Source of the DNA: SXXZ01 sp041177965
GTDB lineage: Bacteria; Verrucomicrobiota; Verrucomicrobiia; Limisphaerales; UBA9464
Direction of reading: 5' to 3'
DNA length: 64,000 nt
Assembly: GCA_041177965.1 (NCBI GenBank)
Contig: JBEGWF010000012.1
Location: 1 to 64,000, forward strand
Position numbers and translations under genes: made by a program. Position 1 is the stretch's first letter; the number at the start of each line of letters is the position of its first letter. The notes under the pieces are model-generated. The model saw only the letters and a list, made by a program, of their open reading frames with translations. It was not told the DNA's origin and did not search any database. Below, one piece after another: positions 44,406-52,239 of this stretch.

Positions 44406-45596
44406 TCACTTCCGGGGAACCGGCCCGAGGATGCGCACCTCGAAGGGAGACAGTGCGGGCATCCATCCGTCCGCATCCACGGCGGTCTCCTCGCCGGAGC
44501 GGACATCGGGAAGCCGGACCTCCGACCACTTCGTGTCGGTCAGTCGCAGTTGCTGGATGCGCTCGGTGGTGTTGACGAGGACCCAGTAATCGCCGGGGGC
44601 CACGAATCCGTTGCCCTGCTCCACCCGGTTCACCGACCAGAGGACCGGCGGCTCCAGGGCCTCGTTGCGCCGATCGGTCATCATCTCGGAACGCGGGGGC
44701 CTCTGGGACGAGGCGGGAGCCGCAAAGACGGGCTCCCAGCGCCGCACCTCCTCCACCACGCGGGTCAGCGCGCGCCAGGTCTCGGGATGGCGGGGCATCT
44801 CCCAGGTGCCGTCGCGATAGGGATAGTAGAGCACCCCGTCGGCGCCGAGGATCCGGGCGCCCCAGGTCATGCTGCGCAATTCGTCCTCGGTGGGCGGCCT
44901 GGGCGAGAACGGGGGGGGGAACGGCTCGCTGGCCTGATAGGCGCCCCAGTCCATGGACTGGATCACGGCGTAGAATCGCTTGCCCCCGACACGGGCCGCG
45001 GTGGCCCCATGCCTCATGTGCTGGAAGAAGGCGGGGACGGGAATCCATCCGACCGGGTAGAAATCGACCATCAGCACGTCGGCCGTGTGGAACTTTGCGA
45101 GATTCCAGCCGCGGGCGACCACCAGGGCCGTCGGTTTCCGGGCTCCGGCCGACTTCACGATGTCCCGGGCCTGTTCGACCTGTTCGGGGGGGACTTCGTT
45201 CAGGTCGGGCTCGTCGATGAGGTACCAGCCCGCCAGGGCCGGATGGCGATCCCACCGACGGACGGTCTCGCGGACCTTGGCGGCGTCGAATCCGGGGCCC
45301 GCCGAGCCGCCCGGGGAGGCGATCACGCCCAGTCCCAACCGCGCCGCGGCATCCATGTACTCGGGATCGAGCCCGCCCATCACCAGCGAGAAACCGGCCG
45401 CCTGCACCTCCCGCAGGTCCGCGACCCCTGGAACCCCGTAGATGCCGACCGGAAACCGGGACGGCGCGGATGCCGATGCCAGGGGCGTCTCGGATCGTGG
45501 GGCGCCCAGGCACCCGGCCAGCAGGGCGGAAAGAAGGAGTCCGCCCCATCGGGCCCCGGTCCGGGAGGTTCGGCGGGATGCGGTCGCGGTCGTCAT
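44406..45596 (-). CDS. lipoprotein with glycosidase-like barrel
   Basis: A 396-residue lipoprotein (signal WGGLLLSALLAGC, Cys at about 29). The mature domain looks like a (beta/alpha)8 barrel: FPVGIYGVPGVADLREVQAA, LGLGVIASPGG, HPALAGWYLIDEPD with an acid pair like a retaining glycosidase, ALVVARGWNLAKFHTADVLM, FYAVIQSMDWG and GVLYYPYRDG. A C-terminal beta domain (WVLVNTTERIQQLRLTD) resembles those after glycosidase barrels. Substrate is unknown. It overlaps the preceding kinase gene by 4 bp (ATGA), so the two are cotranscribed. Confidence 0.75.
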   Translation of the reverse strand: MTTATASRRTSRTGARWGGLLLSALLAGCLGAPRSETPLASASAPSRFPVGIYGVPGVADLREVQAAGFSLVMGGLDPEYMDAAARLGLGVIASPGGSAGPGFDAAKVRETVRRWDRHPALAGWYLIDEPDLNEVPPEQVEQARDIVKSAGARKPTALVVARGWNLAKFHTADVLMVDFYPVGWIPVPAFFQHMRHGATAARVGGKRFYAVIQSMDWGAYQASEPFPPPFSPRPPTEDELRSMTWGARILGADGVLYYPYRDGTWEMPRHPETWRALTRVVEEVRRWEPVFAAPASSQRPPRSEMMTDRRNEALEPPVLWSVNRVEQGNGFVAPGDYWVLVNTTERIQQLRLTDTKWSEVRLPDVRSGEETAVDADGWMPALSPFEVRILGPVPRK

Positions 45597-46663
45597 GGGG
45601 AAAGCGGTTCGTCCGTCGTGGCTCGGACGGCGAAGACCCTCTCGCGGATCTGCTCCACCGAAGCCGTGCCGGTGGTGCCGAGTTGATGGATCACGCAATG
45701 CGCGGCGGCCATGGCCAGTTGCATGGCCTCGGGCAGATCGGCCCCGGCGGCCAATGCGGCGGTGAGGTTGGCACTCACGGAGTCTCCGGCTCCCACCACG
45801 TCGATGGGCCCACGGACCGGATGGGCGGGCACATGGGCGACGGCTCCCTCGGCCGAAGCCCCGATCATCCCGCGCTCGGCCAGGGTGATGAACACCGGCC
45901 GTCCCGAACCCATGGCCATCGACCGTGCCGCCGAGACCACCGACGGAAGGTCGCCCAGACTGCGTCCGGTCAGGCGCGCCAGTTCGGCCGCGTTCATCTT
46001 CCAGTGCGCCGCGGGCCACCCCTCGAGACCACGCCGACTGTCGGCCACGATGGGCAAATGGGGCACCGATGAGGAGAGGCGGCCGAGCCGTTCGCGCACC
46101 CGCTCGGTCACCACGCCGGTCTCCGCGATGTCCACCTGGTCCATGACCATCCAGGCATCCGCGCCGGCGGGGTCGGTGGCGACCCGGTCCATCGCGGCGA
46201 TCACGGCCTCCTGGGCATCGGCCGGGGTCGGCGTGAAGTTCTTGAGGTCGAGGCGGCTCAACTCCTCCGGAGGGAGTCCGGGGCGGTGCAGGAGGGGTTT
46301 GGTGTAGGTGAAGGTCTGGCGTCCGGGAACGGCCACGAACCCGGAGAGGTCGACTCCTCGACGGGCCGCGAGCGCACGTTGCAATTCGAAGCCTTCGCCG
46401 TCGTCGCCCCGGATTCCGAGGCAACGGATGGTGCCGACCCCGAGGGCCACCAGATTGTTCAGGATGGTGCCCGCGGCCCCGGGAAGGCAGCGGACCCCGG
46501 TGATGTTGTGGACAGGCAGGCCGGTTTCGATGGAGGTCTCGGACCGGGCCGGATCGATGTCGAAATAACGGTCGAGGCAGAAGTCTCCGAGCAACGCCAA
46601 TCGAAGGCCTGGATAACGCCCGGTGATCGCCTCGAATCGTTCCGGGGTCATTCCTGGCTTCAT
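45593..46663 (-). CDS. PfkB-family carbohydrate kinase (HldE domain I-like)
   Basis: A ribokinase/PfkB sugar kinase of 356 residues. The N-terminal LALLGDFCLDRYFDIDP, PGAAGTILNNLVALGVGTIRCLGIRGDD (the GG substrate region) and C-terminal GAGDSVSANLTAAL (catalytic Asp in GAGD) are the family signatures. The opening resembles the heptose-7-phosphate kinase domain of RfaE/HldE, but the adenylyltransferase domain is absent. It could equally be another sugar kinase acting with the overlapping glycosidase-like lipoprotein gene. No LPS heptose genes are adjacent. Confidence 0.85.
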   Translation of the reverse strand: MKPGMTPERFEAITGRYPGLRLALLGDFCLDRYFDIDPARSETSIETGLPVHNITGVRCLPGAAGTILNNLVALGVGTIRCLGIRGDDGEGFELQRALAARRGVDLSGFVAVPGRQTFTYTKPLLHRPGLPPEELSRLDLKNFTPTPADAQEAVIAAMDRVATDPAGADAWMVMDQVDIAETGVVTERVRERLGRLSSSVPHLPIVADSRRGLEGWPAAHWKMNAAELARLTGRSLGDLPSVVSAARSMAMGSGRPVFITLAERGMIGASAEGAVAHVPAHPVRGPIDVVGAGDSVSANLTAALAAGADLPEAMQLAMAAAHCVIHQLGTTGTASVEQIRERVFAVRATTDEPLSP

Positions 46664-46718
46664 GACGGGGTTGTTCGTGGGGGACGATGGGCACCCGAGT
46701 CCGGGAGGCGGATGGCGC

Positions 46719-47594
46719 CTAGTCCTTGAAGATCAACTCGCCGTCGTGACGGGTGACTCCCCGGAAGGCCTCGAGGAGCTTGCCGGTGATCGGACCGGGC
46801 TTGCCATTGCCGATCACGCGCCCGTCGACCTTGACCACGGGGACCATCTCGGCCGCGGTACCGGTGAGGAACATCTCGTCGGCGGTGTACAGGTCGTACC
46901 GGGTGAGGTTGGGCTCGGCGACCTCGATGCCCATGTTCCGGGCGCAATCGATGACCGTGTTGCGCGTGATGCCGTAGAGGGCGCCCGCGCTGAGCGGCGG
47001 GGTGTAGAGCCTGCCCTTCTGGACGATGAAGATGTTGTCGCCCGTGCACTCGGCCACATAGCCCTCGGTGTTGAGCATGATGGCCTCCTCGACACCGATC
47101 AGGTTGGCCTCGATGCGGGCCAGGATGTTGTTGAGGTAGTTGAGCGACTTGATGGCCGGATTCACCGAATTGACCAGCATGCGGGTGGTCGGGACGGTGG
47201 CGATGGTCATGCCGTCGCGGTACACCGACTCCGGGTAGAGCTGGATCGTCGCCGCGATGACGATCACCGACGGCTTCGGGCAACGGCGCGGATCGAGACC
47301 GAGGGTGCCCTTGCCCCGGGTCACGATCAGGCGGATGTACCCCTCTCGCAGACCATTGGCCCGACAGGTCTCGAGGCAGGCCTCCATCATCTGTTCCGGC
47401 GTCATCGGGATCTCGAGCAGGATCGCCTTGGCCGACCAGTAGAGACGCTCGATGTGCTCCCGCAGCTTGAAGATGCGGTTGTGGTACATGCGGATGCCCT
47501 CGAAGACACCGTCGCCATAGAGCAGACCGTGATCGAAGACGCTGATGGTGGCGTCGGCTTCGTCGCGCAGTTGACCGTCGATGTAGACCTTCAT
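46719..47594 (-). CDS. ilvE: branched-chain amino acid aminotransferase
   Basis: A fold-IV PLP transaminase of 291 residues catalysing the last step of Ile, Leu and Val synthesis. Signatures are the start MKVYIDGQLRDEADATISVF, DHGLLYGDGVFEGIRMY, the PLP-lysine region AIKSLNYLNNILARIEAN, EAIMLNTEGYVAECTGDNIFI, and the phosphate-binding GALYGITRNTVIDCA with TADEMFLTGTAAEMVPV. The ATG at 47594 gives the normal N-terminus; the frame is open to 47669. A TAGCGT hexamer at 47612-47617 could be the -10. The downstream product AspB/D-amino-acid branch is excluded by the EGIRMY and TAAE blocks. Confidence 0.93.
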   Translation of the reverse strand: MKVYIDGQLRDEADATISVFDHGLLYGDGVFEGIRMYHNRIFKLREHIERLYWSAKAILLEIPMTPEQMMEACLETCRANGLREGYIRLIVTRGKGTLGLDPRRCPKPSVIVIAATIQLYPESVYRDGMTIATVPTTRMLVNSVNPAIKSLNYLNNILARIEANLIGVEEAIMLNTEGYVAECTGDNIFIVQKGRLYTPPLSAGALYGITRNTVIDCARNMGIEVAEPNLTRYDLYTADEMFLTGTAAEMVPVVKVDGRVIGNGKPGPITGKLLEAFRGVTRHDGELIFKD

Positions 47595-47726
47595 TGAATG
47601 TTGCGGCGCCGACGCTACGTGAGGGTCACCGGCGGCCGCAAGCGCCTCCGAGGCCCGGACGGGAATCATCGGACGCCTCCCGGAGCCCCGGGAAGCCTCA
47701 TCGGCGGGGCGTCATCCGGAGAGGCG

Positions 47727-48281
47727 TCAGCGGTAGACCGTGACGGCCAACACGGAGATCAGCGCTCCCCAGACCACCCCGGCGAGCCCGAGCAGACGGA
47801 CCCGCCCCTCGGACCCGGCGCACCAGGCCAGCCCATCACGGACCCTCCACGGCGACAGCGCGACCCAGATGGCCAGCGTCACCCAGACGTACATCCACAC
47901 CGTGACCAGATGCCTCCAGGGGCTCGGATGCCAGCGCTGGGCATCGAGGACGACGTCGGCGACCAGGCAAGCGACGATGGCCGCTCCCCGCACCGACAGA
48001 TAATCGCGGACCACGAAGCAACTGGCGACGCCGATGGCGATCACCCCGCCCAGGAGGAACGGCCGGAACGTGGCGAAATCCGAGATCTCGGAATTCTGGA
48101 GGTTCTGCTCGAACCAGACGCTGCCCAGCAGCATGAGAACGACCCCGATGGGGGTGTTGCGATGGAATCGCTGCAGCCAAGCGGCACAGGCGCCCGGGCG
48201 GAACAGGGGCCACAGGTGGCCCAACAGGCACCCCAGGCCGAGCACCAGGGCCGCCTGCGACAGGGTCAGCGAAAGCTTCAT
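47727..48281 (-). CDS. integral membrane protein of unknown function
   Basis: A 184-residue hydrophobic protein with about five membrane helices: LSQAALVLGLGCLLGHLWPLF, IGVVLMLLGSVWF, PFLLGGVIAIGVASCFVVRDY, VTVWMYVWVTLAIWVAL and LLGLAGVVWGALISVLAV. No family is recognised and no charged catalytic motif is visible. The ATG at 48281 was chosen because the 13 residues before it look non-native; 48320 is the alternative. It is followed by the ilvE gene on the same strand with a 132-bp gap. Confidence 0.75.
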   Translation of the reverse strand: MKLSLTLSQAALVLGLGCLLGHLWPLFRPGACAAWLQRFHRNTPIGVVLMLLGSVWFEQNLQNSEISDFATFRPFLLGGVIAIGVASCFVVRDYLSVRGAAIVACLVADVVLDAQRWHPSPWRHLVTVWMYVWVTLAIWVALSPWRVRDGLAWCAGSEGRVRLLGLAGVVWGALISVLAVTVYR

Positions 48282-48350
48282 CGACGAATGGGCGGAGAGA
48301 ATCAGGCAACCCGCGCCCAAGGCGAGGGCAAAGAATGACCCTCGATGGGC

Positions 48351-49259
48351 TCAGTCCAGGAACGGCCGCATCTCCTCGAGCATCTGCGGCACGCGCACGA
48401 AGGGATCGTCCTTGAACTCGTACTCGAGGGCCACGAACCCCTGGTATCCGGCATCCCTGAGGATCTTGAACGTGCGGGCGTAATCGGCCTTCTCGACCGC
48501 GGACTTGCCGCCCACGTGGACCTTGCCCTTGAACTGGACGTTCACGGCCCACGGCGCGCACAGGGCCAGTTCGCGGTAGGGGTCGGTGGAATAGAAATTG
48601 CCGGTGTCGAGGTTGATGCCCACCCAGGGGCTCTGGACCGCCTTCACGATCTCGATGAGCGATTCGGCCCGGCGCACGATGCCCCCGTGGTTCTCGACCC
48701 CGAGGAAGATCCCCGCCTTGCCCGCCGCCTCCCCGCATTCCTCCAGGGCCGCGATGGTCAGCTTGGCCGCCTCGGCCTCGGAGGTGCCGTGGGTTCCCCC
48801 GGCGAACACGCGGATGTGCGGAGCCCCCAGGATGGCCGCCTTGCGGATCCACTCCTTCACCGAGGCGATCTCGGCGGACCGCTTCTCGCCGGGCGGGTGG
48901 CAGAAGTCGTTGCCGACGGCGGTGCCGCTGACGGTGACACCCCGCAGGTGGGCATGGCGGCGGACCTCGAGCAGGTGGGCGTCGGTCACCTTCTCCGGAA
49001 AATAGTAGCTGGTCAGTTCGGCCCCGCCGCAACCGTGGTCGGCGCAGTAGTCGACGAAGCGCTTCATGTCCATGCGGGCCTGCGAACCATCCTTGCCCGG
49101 CTTGAACTGGTCACCGAACGAATAGGCCGCCAACGACAACCTCAACCGGGGCCTCGACGATCGGACGAAGGGTTCGACCGCGCCCGAAGGAAGCGTCGCA
49201 AGCCCTCCCAGGGTTGCGGATGCGACCAGGAACCGGCGGCGACTCAACTCGGTGGACAT
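48351..49259 (-). CDS. Tat-exported sugar phosphate isomerase/epimerase-like protein
   Basis: A 302-residue TIM barrel of the xylose-isomerase-like family. The N-terminus has a twin-arginine signal (STELSRRRFLVASATLGGLA). Barrel segments include LSLAAYSFGDQF, YCADHGCGGAELTSYYFPE, LRGVTVSGTAVGNDF, APHIRVFAGGTHG, GIFLGVENHGGIV (metal Glu), VGINLDTGNFYS, NVQFKGKVHVGG and GFVALEYEF (second metal Glu). The set of likely metal ligands is complete, so it may be active, but no substrate can be given. Tat export suggests a folded metalloenzyme. A TAGCGT hexamer lies 8 nt before the start. Confidence 0.88.
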   Translation of the reverse strand: MSTELSRRRFLVASATLGGLATLPSGAVEPFVRSSRPRLRLSLAAYSFGDQFKPGKDGSQARMDMKRFVDYCADHGCGGAELTSYYFPEKVTDAHLLEVRRHAHLRGVTVSGTAVGNDFCHPPGEKRSAEIASVKEWIRKAAILGAPHIRVFAGGTHGTSEAEAAKLTIAALEECGEAAGKAGIFLGVENHGGIVRRAESLIEIVKAVQSPWVGINLDTGNFYSTDPYRELALCAPWAVNVQFKGKVHVGGKSAVEKADYARTFKILRDAGYQGFVALEYEFKDDPFVRVPQMLEEMRPFLD

Positions 49260-49267
49260 GGACAAGG

Positions 49268-49273
49268 ACGCTA
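49268..49273 (-). promoter_or_regulatory. -10-like hexamer TAGCGT before the sugar-isomerase-like gene
   Basis: TAGCGT on the minus strand with 8 nt to the ATG at 49259. This is leaderless-type geometry. Confidence 0.45.
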
Positions 49274-49402
49274 AGGACACCCCCCGGGGGCCGCAAGGAC
49301 ACTGTCGGCGTCCATGCCGTCGCCCGGACGCATCCGGGGGGAGCCGCGACGCGATCGCCACCGCGGTGTTGTCCCCGGCCCGTTCCTCCGCAACATTGGG
49401 GC

Positions 49403-49909
49403 ATGGATCCTCGACGACCCTCCGGAGGAGGCCGCCGCTTCCCAAGAGCGGCGATCCTGCCAGTCCTGGGATCGCTGCTCGCGGCCGGTTGCACCCCGGA
49501 ATCGCCCCCTCCGACCGCGGAAGAGACGCGCAAAGTGCTTCAGGAGGCCGGCGAGCGCCTTCAAGAGGGAGCCTCGTCGGCCGCGGCGGCGGCCCGTGAG
49601 ACCGCCCGCGAGGCCACGCAGACGGCGGAGGTCCTGGCCCGACGCGCCGCCGATGAAACCCGTCGTGCGGCAGAGACCGCGGCCCGCAGCGAGACGGCAC
49701 AACGGCTCAAGGTGGCCGGCACCAATGCCTGGCAACAGGTCCGCACCCAGGCCCAGGCGGGGGTCGCCATGGCGCGGACCCGGGCCGAACTGGCGGCCAA
49801 AGAGGCCGCGGAATTGGCCGCCCAGGCGACCCGGAAGGCCGAGGAGCAGGCCCGGCGGATCGCCGACAAGGCCCGGGAAACCCTCGGCGAATCCCCGCGC
49901 AAGCCATGA
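49403..49909 (+). CDS. alanine-rich coiled-coil lipoprotein
   Basis: A 168-residue protein: lipobox SLLAAGC after the helix AAILPVLGSLL, then almost wholly alpha-helical. It has Ala/Arg/Glu/Thr-rich 11-residue-like repeats (AAAARETAREATQTAEVLARR, split by TRRAAETAARSETAQRLKVA). The pattern resembles apolipoprotein-like or LEA-like amphipathic helices and Lpp-type periplasmic coiled coils. No named family. It could be an envelope spacer or membrane-surface protein. It is separated from the Opp ATPase genes by about 65 bp on the same strand. Confidence 0.7.
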   Translation: MDPRRPSGGGRRFPRAAILPVLGSLLAAGCTPESPPPTAEETRKVLQEAGERLQEGASSAAAAARETAREATQTAEVLARRAADETRRAAETAARSETAQRLKVAGTNAWQQVRTQAQAGVAMARTRAELAAKEAAELAAQATRKAEEQARRIADKARETLGESPRKP

Positions 49910-49975
49910 CCCGACCCGAGACCCCCGGCACCTCCGACGGGCGGCCCCTCGATGCCGATCCTCGCCCCGAAACCC

Positions 49976-50923
49976 ATGCCACTGCTTGAGATCCGCAACC
50001 TCCGCATCGGCTTCGGTGACCTTCGGGCCGTCGACGAGGTCTCGCTATCGATCGAGGCCGGCGAGACCTACTGCCTGGTGGGCGAGAGCGGTTGCGGCAA
50101 GAGCCTCACGGCCCTGAGCATCGCCCGGTTGCTGCCCACCCCGCCGGCGAACCCTCCCGGCGGCGAAATCCTCGTCGGGGGCCGGGATGTCCTGAGGATG
50201 CCTCCCGGCGAGTTGCAGGATCTCCGCGGAGGCACCGTCGGTTACGTCTTCCAGGAGCCCGGTGCGGCCCTGAATCCGGTGATGCGCATCGGGAGGCAGA
50301 TCCGGGAATGCCTCGCGAGACACCGCCCGGACGACGCCCACGACGGTGAGGTGATCCGGCTGCTGGGTCTGGTGGGCATCCCGGCGCCCGAATCGCGACT
50401 CCGGGCCCATCCCCACGAACTTTCCGGCGGCCTGCAGCAACGGGTGATGATCGCCATGGGGCTGGCCGCACGTCCCAGGCTTCTGGTCGCGGACGAGCCG
50501 ACCACAGCCCTCGATGTCACCGTCCAGGCCCAGATCCTCGAATTGCTCAAGGACCTCCAACGACGAACGGGCATGGCCCTGCTGCTCATCACCCACAATC
50601 TGGGGATCGTGGGCGAAGTCGGCGACCGGGTGGGCGTCATGTACGCCGGGCACCTCGTCGAGGAGGGACCGGTCCAGGACATCCTTCGGCATCCCCGCCA
50701 CCCCTACACCCGCGCCCTCCTTCGATCGATGCCGCAACCGGGACGTCCGGGCGAGCGACTCGCCGGGATCCCCGGGAGCGTTCCCGGACCCGGCCAATGG
50801 CCGAGCGGATGCCGCTTTTCTACCCGCTGCCCGATGGCCCGACCCGAATGCTTCACCGAACCTCCCCGCTGGGAAACGATCACCGACTCCCACCTTGTCC
50901 GATGTCCCCACACCGGGACCTGA
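49976..50923 (+). CDS. oppD: oligopeptide/dipeptide ABC transporter ATP-binding protein (OppD type)
   Basis: An ABC ATPase of 315 residues with Walker A GESGCGKS, Q loop FQEPGAALNP, signature LSGGLQQR, Walker B LLVADEP, and the H loop ITHN. The C-terminal oligopeptide-transporter extension has HPYTRALLRSMP and the cysteine motif GCRFSTRCPMARPEC, which in related proteins can bind an iron-sulfur cluster. It pairs with the OppF-type gene that begins 7 bp downstream. No permease or binding-protein gene is adjacent. The start at 49976 (MPLLEIRNL) was preferred over 49952. Confidence 0.93.
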   Translation: MPLLEIRNLRIGFGDLRAVDEVSLSIEAGETYCLVGESGCGKSLTALSIARLLPTPPANPPGGEILVGGRDVLRMPPGELQDLRGGTVGYVFQEPGAALNPVMRIGRQIRECLARHRPDDAHDGEVIRLLGLVGIPAPESRLRAHPHELSGGLQQRVMIAMGLAARPRLLVADEPTTALDVTVQAQILELLKDLQRRTGMALLLITHNLGIVGEVGDRVGVMYAGHLVEEGPVQDILRHPRHPYTRALLRSMPQPGRPGERLAGIPGSVPGPGQWPSGCRFSTRCPMARPECFTEPPRWETITDSHLVRCPHTGT

Positions 50924-50930
50924 CCCCACG

Positions 50931-51905
50931 ATGGATCCCCTTCCCCTGCTCCAGGTCGAGGACCTCCGGGTCCATTTTCTGGTCCAGAACGGACTCCTTT
51001 CCGGGACGCGGGATTTCGTGCGAGCGGTCGATGGGGTGAGCCTGCACCTGGGGCGGGGTGAAACGCTGGGGATCCTGGGCGAGAGCGGTTGCGGCAAGAC
51101 GACCCTGGGGCGGGCGACGATCCGCCTCGGACCGATCGACTCGGGCACCGTCCGGTTCGACGGCACCGACATCACCCGTCTCGAAGGTCGGGAACTGCGG
51201 CGATGCAGGCGCCATTTCCAGATGATCTTCCAGGATCCCCTCGGGTCCCTGAACCCACGCCTGAGCGTCGGGCGGATCCTGGGTGAACCGGTCGAAGTCC
51301 ACCGCCTCGCACCGGATCGCGCGGCCGTCGGGCTCAGGGTCCGCGAACTCCTGGAATGCGTGGGCCTGGACCCCTCGCATGCGGACCGCTTCCCGCATGA
51401 ATTCAGCGGTGGCCAACGCCAGAGGATCGGCATCGCCCGGGCGCTGGCGGCGGAACCCCGGCTCATCGTCTGCGATGAACCGGTCAGCGCCCTCGATGTG
51501 AGCGTTCAGGCGCAGATCATCAACCTGCTGCAGGACCTCCAGCGGGATCGGGGCCTCTCGTACCTCTTCATCTCCCACGATCTCGCGGTCGTCGAGCATC
51601 TCGCGCACCGCATCCTCGTGATGTACCTCGGACGGGTCGTCGAGGAGGCGCCGGCGTCGGCGCTCTGCCGGACCCCCCTTCATCCCTACACCCAGGCGCT
51701 GGTCTCGGCCGTTCCGGTGATCGATCCGTCCAGGTCGCGGCGCCGCATCGTGCTTTCAGGAGAGGCGCCCTCGCCCATCCATCCGCCCTCGGGTTGCCCG
51801 TTCAGGACACGATGTCCGGTCGCCGAGACGCGTTGCCGGGTCGAGACTCCGGAGCTGCGGGACCTCGGCGAAGGTCGTCGGGTCGCCTGCCATCGGGTGC
51901 CTTAG
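50931..51905 (+). CDS. oppF: oligopeptide/dipeptide ABC transporter ATP-binding protein (OppF type)
   Basis: The partner ATPase of 324 residues: Walker A GESGCGKT, Q loop FQDPLGSLNPR, signature FSGGQRQR, Walker B LIVCDEP, H loop ISHD, and the C-terminal GCPFRTRCPVAETRC motif. The long first strand (VQNGLLSGTRDFVRAVDGVS) and LNPRLSVGRILGEP are typical of OppF/DppF rather than OppD. It probably forms a heterodimer with the preceding gene product. The rest of the importer must lie elsewhere. Confidence 0.93.
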   Translation: MDPLPLLQVEDLRVHFLVQNGLLSGTRDFVRAVDGVSLHLGRGETLGILGESGCGKTTLGRATIRLGPIDSGTVRFDGTDITRLEGRELRRCRRHFQMIFQDPLGSLNPRLSVGRILGEPVEVHRLAPDRAAVGLRVRELLECVGLDPSHADRFPHEFSGGQRQRIGIARALAAEPRLIVCDEPVSALDVSVQAQIINLLQDLQRDRGLSYLFISHDLAVVEHLAHRILVMYLGRVVEEAPASALCRTPLHPYTQALVSAVPVIDPSRSRRRIVLSGEAPSPIHPPSGCPFRTRCPVAETRCRVETPELRDLGEGRRVACHRVP

Positions 51906-52239
51906 CCGGAACGAGGCGGTCGGGAGGCCAGAAATGGCGTGGCGGATTCGTTCGCCCGCCGAGACGAGGGCTCGGATCGCACCCGATGGGAGGCCCGTCA
52001 CGAGCGGACAACGAAGCTCTTGCGGAAGAAGACGCAGGCGGCACTACGGATTCGACGGGCTCGTTCCGGCTCGGGGCTCGATCTGGAAGGCGCATCCGCC
52101 GGGAACACCCCGTCCCCTCCGGCGCGAACGCCCTGGCGGACGCATTCCACCCCTCCGGCCCGGCATCCCGCCCCGGAATTCCGGCGATCGGCCCCAAAGC
52201 CGCGGATGCAAAACGAACTTTCGGAATAATCCGGCCCCG
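51906..52239. other. intergenic region without a recognised gene
   Basis: 334 bp between the OppF and outer-membrane-barrel genes. Open frames here are Arg/Pro-rich and look like chance products of GC-rich DNA. I see no tRNA, no strong hairpin and no repeat. AATAAT at 52225-52230 is a likely -10 element for the next gene. A chance GGATTCGACGGG lies at 52048 (see rejected items). Confidence 0.6.
52225..52230 (+). promoter_or_regulatory. -10-like hexamer AATAAT before the outer-membrane barrel gene
   Basis: AATAAT matches the -10 consensus in five of six positions and ends 9 nt before the ATG at 52240, giving a very short or absent leader. No good -35 is visible. Confidence 0.5.

Noticed and set aside
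52048..52060. GGATTCGACGGG, the conserved 5' motif of tmRNA
   Set aside because: No acceptor-stem partner, T-arm sequence or tag-peptide frame is found in the following 200 bp, and a protein gene begins at 52240. A chance match.
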